Source: JBJXGC01 sp046154545
Lineage (GTDB): Bacteria; Chloroflexota; Dehalococcoidia; Tepidiformales; Tepidiformaceae
DNA: 44,812 nt
Direction of reading: 5' to 3'
Assembly: GCA_046154545.1 (NCBI GenBank)
Contig: JBJXGC010000050.1
Coordinates: 1-44,812, forward strand
The notes beneath the pieces are model-generated. The model saw only the letters and a list, made by a program, of their open reading frames with translations, searched no databases and had not been told where the DNA came from. Shown piece after piece: positions 1 through 9,161 of this stretch. How positions within the stretch are numbered: the first letter of the stretch is position 1; the number at the start of each line of letters is the position of its first letter. The position numbers and the translations under genes are program-made.

Positions 1-1050
1 TGCTTCACCGGCTACCGAGGCGCCGGACCTGACCGCCGTCTCGAAGTAATCTGCTTTCGCGCGCGACTCGGTCAGGAGGTTTGCCTCGTAATCAGACAGG
101 CCGTAGGCCGCCTCGAAGCGGGCGCGACGGGCATCCGGTAGCTCCGGCAGGGCCGAGCGCAGCTCTTCAACGCGAGCGGGGACGATGGCGAGCGGCGGCA
201 GGTCGGGCTCGGGGAAGTAGCGGTAATCGTGCGCCTCTTCCTTCGAGCGCTGCGACGCCGTCTCGCCGGTCTCTTCGCGCCAGCCACGGGTCTCGGAGGC
301 GACGCGGCCGCCATCGTCCAGGATGCGGCTCTGACGCTCCACCTCGAACTGCATGGCGCGCAGGGCGGCGCGGAAGCTGTTGAGGTTCTTCAGCTCCACC
401 TTGGCACCGTATTTCTCGCTGCCGACGGGCCGGAGGCTGATGTTGGGCTCGCAGCGAAAGCTGCCTTCTTCCATGTTGGCGTGGCTGACGCCGAGATAGC
501 GCAGCGTCTGGCGCAGCTTCATCAGGTAGGCGACAGCCTCTTCCGGCGAGCGCGCGTCCGGCTCCGTGACTATCTCCATCAGCGGCATGCCGGCACGGTT
601 GATATCGAGCAGTGAGTACTCGCCTGTCTCGTCTTTACGGTGGAGCAGGCGCGCGGTGTCCTCTTCGAGGTGGACGCGCTGTACCCGGATGCGCTTCGGA
701 GTGCCGACGTCGATATCGACGTAGCCGTTGCGGCAGAGGGGCTGGTCGTACTCGGAGATCTGATAGCCCTTCATCAGGTCCGGGTAGGGGTAGTTCTTGC
801 GGTCGAACTTGCTGAAGCTCGAAATGGTGGAGTTGAGGGCGAGGCCCGTCATTGTGATGAACTCGATCGCCTTTTCGTTAATCACCGGGAGCGTCCCGGG
901 CAGGCCGAGGCAGACGGGGCAGACGTGGGTGTTCGGCTCAGCCCCGGAATAGTCCGTGCTGCAGCCACAGAACATCTTGCTCTTCGTAATCAACTGACAG
1001 TGGACTTCGAGGCCGATGACCGTCTCGAAGTCAGTCGCAACGGTGGTCAT
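1..1050 (-). CDS. gatB: Asp/Glu-tRNA(Asn/Gln) amidotransferase subunit B, partial (C-terminus outside window)
   Basis: GatB is the kinase/tRNA-binding subunit of GatCAB, which amidates misacylated Glu-tRNA(Gln) and Asp-tRNA(Asn) in the cytoplasm. The minus-strand frame opens with ATG at 1050 and stays open to the left edge, giving about 350 of the usual ~480 residues. The family N-terminus is clear: a VIGLEVHCQL motif near residue 12, then the zinc-type cysteines CGC and CPVC, and an SKFDRKNYPYPDLMKGYQIS stretch. A GGAGGG ribosome site lies just upstream of the ATG. The missing part is the C-terminal helical and YqeY-like tRNA-binding domains. No gatA or gatC is visible. Identification is firm. 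Confidence 0.96.
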   Translation of the reverse strand, partial: MTTVATDFETVIGLEVHCQLITKSKMFCGCSTDYSGAEPNTHVCPVCLGLPGTLPVINEKAIEFITMTGLALNSTISSFSKFDRKNYPYPDLMKGYQISEYDQPLCRNGYVDIDVGTPKRIRVQRVHLEEDTARLLHRKDETGEYSLLDINRAGMPLMEIVTEPDARSPEEAVAYLMKLRQTLRYLGVSHANMEEGSFRCEPNISLRPVGSEKYGAKVELKNLNSFRAALRAMQFEVERQSRILDDGGRVASETRGWREETGETASQRSKEEAHDYRYFPEPDLPPLAIVPARVEELRSALPELPDARRARFEAAYGLSDYEANLLTESRAKADYFETAVRSGASVAGEA

Positions 1051-1163
1051 GAACCCTCCAACCACCCCCGGGGGACACCGTTCGAGTGTAGGACGGGCTT
1101 CGGACAGGGGCAAAACGTGGGGTCCGCAGGGGGCGCAGTCCGCCCGGCGCTGTGATAGCCGCG

Positions 1164-1811
1164 CTATTCCAGGCCGAGCAACGGGAGACACGGCCCGAGC
1201 CCGTGGATAGTGACGTCACTCCTCCGACGGGTCGCCCAGGCTTCGCGCGTGAACAGGAAGCGAGCCATGGGTGCCGCCTCGCCCCCGCGAAGGGCCCAGG
1301 TGGTCCCGTCTCGCTCGTAACCAACTGCCCGGGACACGGCGCAGGACGGTGCGTTGTCCTCAAAAGCTTCGCTCTGGGCGCGGAGGGCTCCAAGGCCCTC
1401 AAACGCGAGATGGAGCACCGCCTCCCGCATTTCTCGCCCCAGGCCGCGACCCTGGTGGCTTCACGTGAGCCATGAAAAGGTATCGACCGTTCGCAGAGCC
1501 GAAAAGTTGGCCCCGGTTATCTCCTGCGTCCCAACAGGCCGACCCTCAACCACGACCGCAAAAACGAGCACCCACCACGCAGGCGACGTACGAGCCCGAG
1601 CACCCCATTGTCCCGCGAGCCACCGGCGTCGCCCGGCTGAGGACAGGTCATAGAAGCTCGCGTCGCCATCGAAAGGCATCGTTCCCGGCGAGATTACGTC
1701 GTCAGCCACGTCGACGAGTCCGAGGAGAAGCTCGTCAGTGGCGTACCGTAGCTCGAGTCGAGGTGTCTTGATAGCCAGATCGAAGAGGGGCCAGGGGTTC
1801 GCGTCGTCCAT
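1164..1811 (-). pseudogene. GNAT (RimJ/RimL-like) acetyltransferase interrupted by an in-frame TGA
   Basis: The frame begins with ATG at 1811, reaches TGA at 1461-1463, and continues in the same frame to 1164. Together it encodes a full-length GNAT of about 215 residues. The first part holds the N-terminal strands and the VGTQEITGANF core strand. The part after the TGA holds the acetyl-CoA loop QGRGLG and the C-terminal FEDNAPSCAVSRAVGYE segment. Relatives of this family usually have a basic or glycine-rich stretch (WLGRRYQGRG-like) at the interrupted place, so a CGA-to-TGA change is the simplest cause. Because selD lies 33 bp upstream on the same strand and the genome appears to use selenocysteine, decoding cannot be excluded, but the position is not a known Cys or Sec site. 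It is probably a recent nonsense pseudogene, with acetyl acceptor unknown. Confidence 0.75.
1439..1455 (-). other. 5-bp hairpin just after the in-frame TGA of the GNAT gene
   Basis: Five nucleotides after the TGA at 1461-1463 the minus strand can form CCAGG / CCTGG with a 7-nt loop GTCGCGG. Known bacterial SECIS elements normally sit a little further from the UGA (about 10-11 nt to the upper stem). The bases also encode the conserved acetyl-CoA loop, so the hairpin may be a by-product of coding. It is recorded only because it bears on pseudogene versus recoding. Confidence 0.3.
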
Positions 1812-1844
1812 CCTGAAGATTATGCCCGCTGGCGGCCGGGCGGT

Positions 1845-2897
1845 TCACCCCACCGCAATCCACGCCGCGCCCCGGTTCGCCCGCCCGACCCGCCATAGCG
1901 GCTCCCCGTCGCGGGCGAAAGCAGCCTCCAGGTCGGCGCTCTTCCGCACTGGGCAGGCGATGAGCAGGCCCCCACTGGTCTGAGGGTCGTACAAGAGCGC
2001 CGCCACCTCCGGGTCGATGCCGTGCTTCAGCGCTACATGTGGGCCCGCCCATTCGCGGTTCCGGCCCTCACCGCCCGTGTGGACGCCGCCCCGCGAGCAT
2101 TCCAGGGCGCCGGGCAGCAGCGGCACATCTGCGGCCGTGATTTCGACCGCGACGCCCGACCGCTCGGCCATCTCCCAGAGGTGCCCGAGAAGGCCGAAGC
2201 CCGTCACGTCCGTCGCGGCCTTCACGCCGGCGGCCGAGGCGAGGTGGGCCGCGTGCCGGTTGAGCCGCAACATCGAGGCCACCGCGGCGTCCATCGCGCC
2301 AGGAGGCGCTTTGCCGCTCTTGCTCGCTGAGGCGATCGTGCCGGTGCCCAGCGGCTTCGTCAGGTAGAGGATGTCGCCCGGGCGGAGGCCTGCCTTCGTG
2401 AAGATGCGCTTCGGGTGGACGAGCCCGAGGACACTCATCCCGTACTTCGGCTCTGGGTCCCAGACCGTGTGCCCGCCGGCGATCACTCCGCCCGCTTCGC
2501 GCACCTTCTCCGCTCCACCGCGGAGGATCGCGGTCTGCACTTCAGGCGGCAGGTCCTCGGGAAAGGCGGCGATGTTCAGGGCGAGGACAACCTCCCCACC
2601 CATCGCGAAGATGTCCGACATGGCGTTCGCGGCGGCGATGGCGCCGTAGGTGTAGGGGTCGTCAACGACGGGCGCGAAGAAATCAAGCGTCGCCACCACC
2701 GCCGTCTTCGCGTCGATGCGGAAGACGGCGGCGTCGTCGGCCACGCCCATCCCCACCAGGAGGTTGGGGTGCTGTTCGGGGTTGAACACGTCCGCGAGCG
2801 GCGCAAGGACCTGCGCCAGGGCCCCGGGGCCCGCCTTGGACGCTCAGCCGCCGCAGCTCGTCAGGTCGGTGAGCTTGAGGATCTCTTCGCGAGTCAC
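1845..2897 (-). CDS. selD: Selenophosphate synthase containing selenocysteine (TGA at 2844-2846)
   Basis: SelD makes selenophosphate from selenide and ATP, the selenium donor for selenocysteine. The frame from 2789 downward gives about 314 residues with family hallmarks: PNLLVGMGVADDAAVF, AMSDIFAMGGE, AGGHTVWDPEP, TKPLGTG, DVTGFGLLGHL and DPQTSGG. The N-terminus lies upstream in the same frame, beyond one TGA, and reads LTDLTSCGG-TGA-ASK. This aligns with the GAGCGCK active-site loop of E. coli SelD, with the TGA exactly at catalytic Cys17 and the loop lysine conserved. Sec at this site is known in many SelD proteins. GTG at 2897 gives 350 aa, close to the usual ~347, but the exact start is uncertain. 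A simple ORF caller would cut off the active site. The GNAT gene follows 33 bp downstream. Confidence 0.93.
2819..2832 (-). promoter_or_regulatory. Candidate bacterial SECIS hairpin of selD
   Basis: The 14-nt palindrome GGGCCCCGGGGCCC begins 11 nt after the selD TGA on the coding strand, about the spacing of the upper SECIS stem in E. coli fdhF. It can fold as a GGGCC/GGCCC stem with a CCGG loop. The loop lacks the GU seen in E. coli, and the region is very GC-rich, so this is only a candidate. Confidence 0.35.
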
Positions 2898-2923
2898 CCG
2901 GCCATCGTAGCTGAAGTCGGGAA

Positions 2924-3030
2924 ACCGCCAAGGCCGCCAAGGCCGCCAAGGCCGCCAAGATCGGATACATACGGCGCTTTCCGTGGTGAATCATCCCTCG
3001 TAACCTTGGCGGCCCTGGCGCCTTGGCGGT
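2924..3030. repeat. Four 9-bp tandem repeats with facing inverted copies, in the selD-glpQ intergenic region
   Basis: Positions 2924-2959 hold four consecutive copies of (g/a)ccgccaag. Inverted copies (cttggcgg) lie at 3005-3013 and 3022-3030, separated by a ~44-nt central segment. The whole could fold into a large hairpin between the divergent selD and phosphodiesterase genes. It resembles small intergenic repeats built on GCCGCCAAG-like words. No open frame of note occurs in it. Confidence 0.7.
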
Positions 3031-3060
3031 TCAACCTCCCCAGGCGCCCACGGAGGCACG

Positions 3061-3786
3061 ATGAAACCGTTTGTGATCGGCCATGCCACCGCTGGCGGCG
3101 AGGCGCCGGAGAACACCCTCGCGGGCGTCCGCGCCGCCCTCGACGCCGGCGCCGAGGCGATGGAGATCGACGTCCAGATCTCCGCCGATGGCGTGCCTGT
3201 GCTCATCCACGACGCCACCGTCGACCGCACAACCAACCTCAAGGGCAACGTCCGCGACCTGCCGCTCGTCGCACTCCAGGCCGCCGACGCTGGCGGCGGC
3301 GAGCCGATCCCGACGCTCGACCAGGTGCTCGACCTGGTCGATGGGCGGCTGACGGTGATGTGCGAACTCAAGGTCGACTTCGCCGACCCGGCGGTCGATA
3401 GCGCCCTGGTCGATGCCGTGCTGGCGACCGTCCGGCGCCACGGCGCGGAGACCTGGAATGCGATGCACTCGTTCCACCCCGAGACGGTGCGCTACGCCCG
3501 CAGCCAGGCGCCCGAGATTTCGGCCGCCATCATCTCCGTGAGCGTCGATGACGCGGGCCTCGACCGCCTCATCGCGGCGGCGCTGAAACGGAACGCCCAG
3601 GCGATTTCGCTGCAGTACAGCTGCATCACCCCCGCCTTCGTGCGCCGGGCGAAGCAGCGTCAGCTCAGCGTCTGGACCTGGACGCCCGACACCGAGCAGC
3701 ACTGGGACTTGATGATCACGGCCGGCGTAGATGGCATCATCACGAACTTCCCGCACCAGCTCCGGAAGTGGCTAGAGAGCCGGTAG
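3061..3786 (+). CDS. Glycerophosphodiester phosphodiesterase family protein
   Basis: A 241-aa TIM-barrel phosphodiesterase of the GDPD/GlpQ type, which hydrolyses deacylated phospholipids to glycerol-3-phosphate and an alcohol. Metal and catalytic elements are visible: His8 in GHATAGGEAPENT, the EID pair around residue 37, IHD near 52, a central CELK, and the C-terminal WTWTPD and GVDGIITNFP motifs. The usual HR dyad is here HA, so the Arg that contacts phosphate is missing. This could alter substrate range or activity. There is no signal peptide, so the protein is cytoplasmic. ATG follows a GGAGG site at 3050. A 3' fragment of a second copy lies at 5748-5813. Confidence 0.9.
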   Translation: MKPFVIGHATAGGEAPENTLAGVRAALDAGAEAMEIDVQISADGVPVLIHDATVDRTTNLKGNVRDLPLVALQAADAGGGEPIPTLDQVLDLVDGRLTVMCELKVDFADPAVDSALVDAVLATVRRHGAETWNAMHSFHPETVRYARSQAPEISAAIISVSVDDAGLDRLIAAALKRNAQAISLQYSCITPAFVRRAKQRQLSVWTWTPDTEQHWDLMITAGVDGIITNFPHQLRKWLESR

Positions 3787-3801
3787 CGCGACTGCGGCCT
3801 G

Positions 3802-5655
3802 TCACTCTGGGGGGCGGAGGGAGGCGGCGACCGCCATGACCTCGTCCAGGGGAAGTTTGAGCGCTGTGAGGACGATAGCGATGCCGTCCTGTGCCCACGC
3901 GAGGGTGGTGGTCGTGTCATCGACGGTGAGGAACGCTTCGTGGCCGTGCACGGTCGTGTGAGTGCCCGCGCGGAGCGGCGACGGGAGGCCATCGGGCCGC
4001 GCGCTCTCTTCGATCGTGAGTGGACCTTCGCCGGACAGCGTGTCCGACGGTGGCCCGAAGAAGGCTGTGCGAAGCCAGCGGCCTGGTCCGGCATCTCCAC
4101 GGCTACCCCTTTCCACGAAACCGGCCGGCAGATAAGTGGGTTCCAGCCATCCTGCGGGGTGGGCGGCAGGCGGCGGAGCCGAGGCTCCGGGCGCCCGCGG
4201 GTCCACCGGTGCGAGCGATTCCGCCACCGCCACGACCTCGTCGAGGGGGAGGTCGTGGGCCGTGAGGATGATGGCGATCCCGTCCTGCGCCCACGCGAGG
4301 GTGATCGTGGTGCCGTTGACCGTGAGCAGCGCATCGTTTCGCCCGACCTTCGCAGCCGTGCCACCGCTGACGGGCCGAGGGAAGCCGTCGGTCCGCGGCC
4401 GCTCCTCGATGACGAGCGGGCCGTCGCCGAAGACTGCGCCGCCGGGTGGCCCGAAGTGCTGCGTAAGCTGCCAGTCGTCCGGTGCGTTCCCAGCGCTCGA
4501 GGCCCCTCGCGGCTCGAAAGCGCTCGGGAGGTAAGTCGGCACCAGCGACCCTGCCGGGTACGTACCTGGTGGCGGCATCCTGGGCGGCGGGCCCGCCAGG
4601 CTTGGCGTCGGCGCTTGGAGAATCGTCGCGCCCGCTGGCAGCGCGACGCGCAACATCTCCGCCGGGATAGGCGACTCATCGTCGAGCCGCGTGACCTCGG
4701 CGACGAAGCGCCCGTTGTCAGTCTCGTGGCGGAGGATTTGGAGGGTACGGACATCCACCCACATGCGGTTGAGGCCGGTCAGGCCGGTCGTGCCGTTCCC
4801 GCGGTCGTAGGTGTCCTGCCGGCCATACTCGATCACGGCGACACGCCGGCCGAGCAGCGTCTCTTGTGCGATGATGGCCGAAGGCTGTCGGCCGTTCCCC
4901 CACGTCGACAGCCGGGTTACCCAGCCCTGCAGGTCCCGGACCCGCGCCGGGCCGACCATGATCACCTCAGCAGGTGGCCTCAATCCGTCTTCGGCGGGCC
5001 AGTGGCTGAGGTCGCCCTTCGTGTAGGCGTTCGTGTCCCGGTCGAACAACCATGTGTTCGTCCCATCGACGACGAGCGTACTGGACGGTCCGTAGCGCAA
5101 CGCCGGACGAAGCTGGTCGATCTCCCAGCGGGTGTGGTCGGCGTCCTGGTACCACCAGCGCAACGCCTTCTGGTTGACCACCTTTCGGCCGGCGTCGGAG
5201 GGGTGCAGATCCAGGGTGTCGCGTGACTGGTCGTACACGGTCACGGTCGCTTCGAGATAGAACGGCACGATCGCCCGCGTGGAGGCGGGCCGGCCACCCG
5301 GCCAGAGGAGCGCGCCAGCACCAACAGCCGCAGCCACCGCCGCCACGGTCGCACCTGAGGCCGCCCATTTCCACGCGCCCATGCCCACCAGAGCGCGCAG
5401 TGGCCGGGTGAGGCGCGCGGCCGGCCGCCGGCGCCACTCCCAGTACGCGGCCGCGTCTTCGCGGGTTGCCAGGCCAAGCTTCGAGAGGATTTCGGAGACG
5501 TTCCACTTCACGGCCACGAACGTCATCCCCAACGCCTCGGCGATCTCGGCGTTCGTGTGGCCGCGCGTGATGAACGTGAGGATCTCGCGCTGCTTCGCGT
5601 TCAGTTCATGCTCGTGTTCTGCTGCTGTCTCGAAGGTATCGGTCCTGGCGCGCAT
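3802..5655 (-). CDS. LuxR-type HTH, single transmembrane helix and extracytoplasmic LolA-like/DUF4367-like sensor regulator
   Basis: This 617-aa protein has three parts. Residues ~15-70 form a GerE/LuxR-type HTH (LNAKQREILTFITRGHTNAE... VKWNVSEILSKLGL). A hydrophobic helix spans ~93-116. The C-terminal ~500 residues lie outside and begin with a beta-rich lipoprotein-carrier-like region, then carry two copies of a ~100-residue module marked by YLP(S/A)(A/G)F, a FGPP loop, (L/T)LAWAQDGIAI and LPLDEVxAVAESL. The layout recalls one-component membrane regulators (ToxR/CadC) or anti-sigma factors with outside sensor domains, but with a LuxR HTH. There is no receiver or autoinducer domain. It converges with the upstream phosphodiesterase gene. 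A TAGGTT box 9 nt before the ATG is a possible -10. Ligand and targets are unknown. Confidence 0.8.
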   Translation of the reverse strand: MRARTDTFETAAEHEHELNAKQREILTFITRGHTNAEIAEALGMTFVAVKWNVSEILSKLGLATREDAAAYWEWRRRPAARLTRPLRALVGMGAWKWAASGATVAAVAAAVGAGALLWPGGRPASTRAIVPFYLEATVTVYDQSRDTLDLHPSDAGRKVVNQKALRWWYQDADHTRWEIDQLRPALRYGPSSTLVVDGTNTWLFDRDTNAYTKGDLSHWPAEDGLRPPAEVIMVGPARVRDLQGWVTRLSTWGNGRQPSAIIAQETLLGRRVAVIEYGRQDTYDRGNGTTGLTGLNRMWVDVRTLQILRHETDNGRFVAEVTRLDDESPIPAEMLRVALPAGATILQAPTPSLAGPPPRMPPPGTYPAGSLVPTYLPSAFEPRGASSAGNAPDDWQLTQHFGPPGGAVFGDGPLVIEERPRTDGFPRPVSGGTAAKVGRNDALLTVNGTTITLAWAQDGIAIILTAHDLPLDEVVAVAESLAPVDPRAPGASAPPPAAHPAGWLEPTYLPAGFVERGSRGDAGPGRWLRTAFFGPPSDTLSGEGPLTIEESARPDGLPSPLRAGTHTTVHGHEAFLTVDDTTTTLAWAQDGIAIVLTALKLPLDEVMAVAASLRPPE

Positions 5656-5747
5656 CTCGAAACGAACCTAGCAGGCAACCAGGGGCGAGTCACTGGCCGG
5701 GTGGCGACATAACCGATGGCCATCGCCATTGAGGGCAGCTCCGGCGT

Positions 5748-5813
5748 GCAGGCGTGGACGGGATCATTACGAACTTCCCCCACCAGCTCCGGAAGTGGCT
5801 CGGCGAGTCCTGA
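5748..5813 (+). pseudogene. Relic of a second glycerophosphodiesterase gene (3' end only)
   Basis: The 22 codons read AGVDGIITNFPHQLRKWLGE-S-stop and match the last ~21 codons of the gene at 3061-3786 almost residue for residue. DNA differences fall mostly at third positions. A stop codon lies in frame at 5730-5732, so nothing upstream can be translated with it. The spacing suggests that a GDPD duplication was split or mostly deleted around the LuxR-type gene. Confidence 0.8.
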
Positions 5814-5839
5814 GTCCTGAGTCCTGAGTCCTGAGTCCT
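5805..5839. repeat. Five tandem copies of the 7-mer GAGTCCT
   Basis: Five exact head-to-tail copies of gagtcct start inside the last codons of the phosphodiesterase relic and end just before the stop of the DUF2207 gene at 5847. Such short-period arrays can arise by replication slippage. No function is evident. Confidence 0.9.
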
Positions 5840-5846
5840 TCGACGC

Positions 5847-7721
<1,875 letters not shown>

Positions 7722-7806
7722 GCTCACAGTCCTTATGATCGGCCCGGCTCGCGCACTGGTCACCTTGGCGCGCGAGCCATCTCCGCAACACTCAGAAGGG
7801 AAACGC

Positions 7807-8682
7807 ATGGAGAACTTTGACTACCTCGCGCCCCGCTCCCTGGCCGAAGCCTATTCGGCCCTGGGCAATGGGCGAGCAAGCTTGTTGCTTGCCGGTGGCA
7901 CCGATGTCATCGTCCAACTACGAGAGGGCCGCAAGCGCTGCGACCAGCTCATCGACCTCAAACATATCCCGGAGCTGATGGCTCTGCGGATCACCGCGGA
8001 CGGCACCCTCGAGGCCGGGGCCGCGGTGCCCTGCGCGGTCCTCTACGAGAACGCCGAGGTGGCGAAGCAGTTCCCTGCCATCGTCGATGCCGCCACGATC
8101 ATCGGCGGCATCCAGATCCAGTCGCGGGCGAGCCTGGGCGGCAACCTCTGCAACGCCAGCCCGGCAGCGGATTCGTCACCTGCGCTCATGGCGCTCGGGG
8201 CGCGCCTCGTGATCGGCTCCTCGACGGGCACCCGCGAGATCCCGGTCGAAGACTTCTTTGCCGGTCCCGGCCGGAACACGCTTCAGCCCGGCGAACTCCT
8301 GCTCCAGATCAAGGTCCCGGCCGTGGGCCCGAACAGCGGCGCCTTCTATCACCGCTTCATCCCGCGTAACGAGATGGACATCGCCGTCGTCAGTTCCGGC
8401 GTCAAGCTGACCCTGAACGCGGCTGGCGACACCGTGGAGTCGGCCCGCGTGGCCATCGGCGCCGTCGCCGCCACACCGCTCATGGTGAAGGCCGCCGCCG
8501 AGGTGATGACCGGCAAGCCGGCAACGGAGGAGACCTTCAAGCTGGCCGGGGCCGCCGCCGAAGCCGCCGCCACGCCGATCACCGACATGCGAGGCTCGAT
8601 CGCCCAGCGGAAGCACCTCACCAACGTCCTTACCGTCCGCGCCCTGAACGGGGCGCTCAAGCGAATCCGGGAGGCGCGCTAA
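7807..8682 (+). CDS. FAD-binding subunit (CoxM-like) of a xanthine dehydrogenase-family Mo hydroxylase
   Basis: This 291-aa subunit passes electrons from the 2Fe-2S protein to FAD in three-subunit molybdenum hydroxylases. FAD-binding signatures are LLAGGTDVIVQLREG near residue 36 and ASLGGNLCNASPAADSSPA near 108. The C-terminal CO_deh_flav_C domain is marked by AVVSSGVKLTL and VAIGAVAATP. The ATG at 7807 has AGAAGGGA just upstream. It is the first gene of an operon: the next gene begins 2 nt after its stop. The order M-S-L is that of cox-like clusters. Confidence 0.95.
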   Translation: MENFDYLAPRSLAEAYSALGNGRASLLLAGGTDVIVQLREGRKRCDQLIDLKHIPELMALRITADGTLEAGAAVPCAVLYENAEVAKQFPAIVDAATIIGGIQIQSRASLGGNLCNASPAADSSPALMALGARLVIGSSTGTREIPVEDFFAGPGRNTLQPGELLLQIKVPAVGPNSGAFYHRFIPRNEMDIAVVSSGVKLTLNAAGDTVESARVAIGAVAATPLMVKAAAEVMTGKPATEETFKLAGAAAEAAATPITDMRGSIAQRKHLTNVLTVRALNGALKRIREAR

Positions 8683-8684
8683 CT

Positions 8685-9161
8685 ATGCGCAGGGCACAGG
8701 TCCAGACCCGCCTGAACGGCGCCGATATCGACTTTCTCTGCGAGCCGCGCCAGAGCCTCCTCGAAGTCCTGCGCGACGAGATCGGCCTCACCGGCGCCAA
8801 AGAGGGCTGCAACAACGGCAACTGTGGCGCCTGCAGCGTCATCCTTAACGGCCGCGTGGTGAACTCCTGCTGCGTCCTCGGCGTCGAAGCGGAGGGGGCC
8901 GCGATCACGACGATCGAGGGGATCGGCAGCCCCGAGAAGCTGCACCCACTGCAGACTGCCTTCCTCGAAGAGGCCGCTCTCCAGTGCGGCATCTGCACCC
9001 CCGGCTTTATCGTGTCATCGAAAGCGTTGCTCGATAGTGAGCCACATCCCGACGAGCACCGTGTACGCTGGTGGCTCGCGAACAACCTCTGCCGGTGCAC
9101 CGGCTACGACAAGATCGTCAAGGCCGTCCTCAAGGCGGCCGACACCATGGAGGCGAAGTAA
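8685..9161 (+). CDS. 2Fe-2S subunit (CoxS-like) of a Mo hydroxylase
   Basis: A 158-aa iron-sulfur subunit with two [2Fe-2S] clusters. The N-terminal plant-ferredoxin cluster is seen in GCNNGNCGACSV, with the fourth Cys in NSCCVLG. The C-terminal four-helix cluster is in QCGICTPG and CRCTGYDKI. Length and motif spacing are standard. Its stop codon overlaps the next start by one base (TAATG), showing translational coupling. Confidence 0.97.
   Translation: MRRAQVQTRLNGADIDFLCEPRQSLLEVLRDEIGLTGAKEGCNNGNCGACSVILNGRVVNSCCVLGVEAEGAAITTIEGIGSPEKLHPLQTAFLEEAALQCGICTPGFIVSSKALLDSEPHPDEHRVRWWLANNLCRCTGYDKIVKAVLKAADTMEAK

Noticed and set aside
2415..3401. Plus-strand frame across selD and the start of the phosphodiesterase gene
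   Set aside because: It crosses two real genes on both strands and the intergenic repeat, with no domain in the product.
9071..9160. Extending the Mo-hydroxylase large subunit upstream to 9071
   Set aside because: The added frame runs inside the 2Fe-2S gene; the ATG at 9161 overlaps that gene's stop by one base and gives the family N-terminus.
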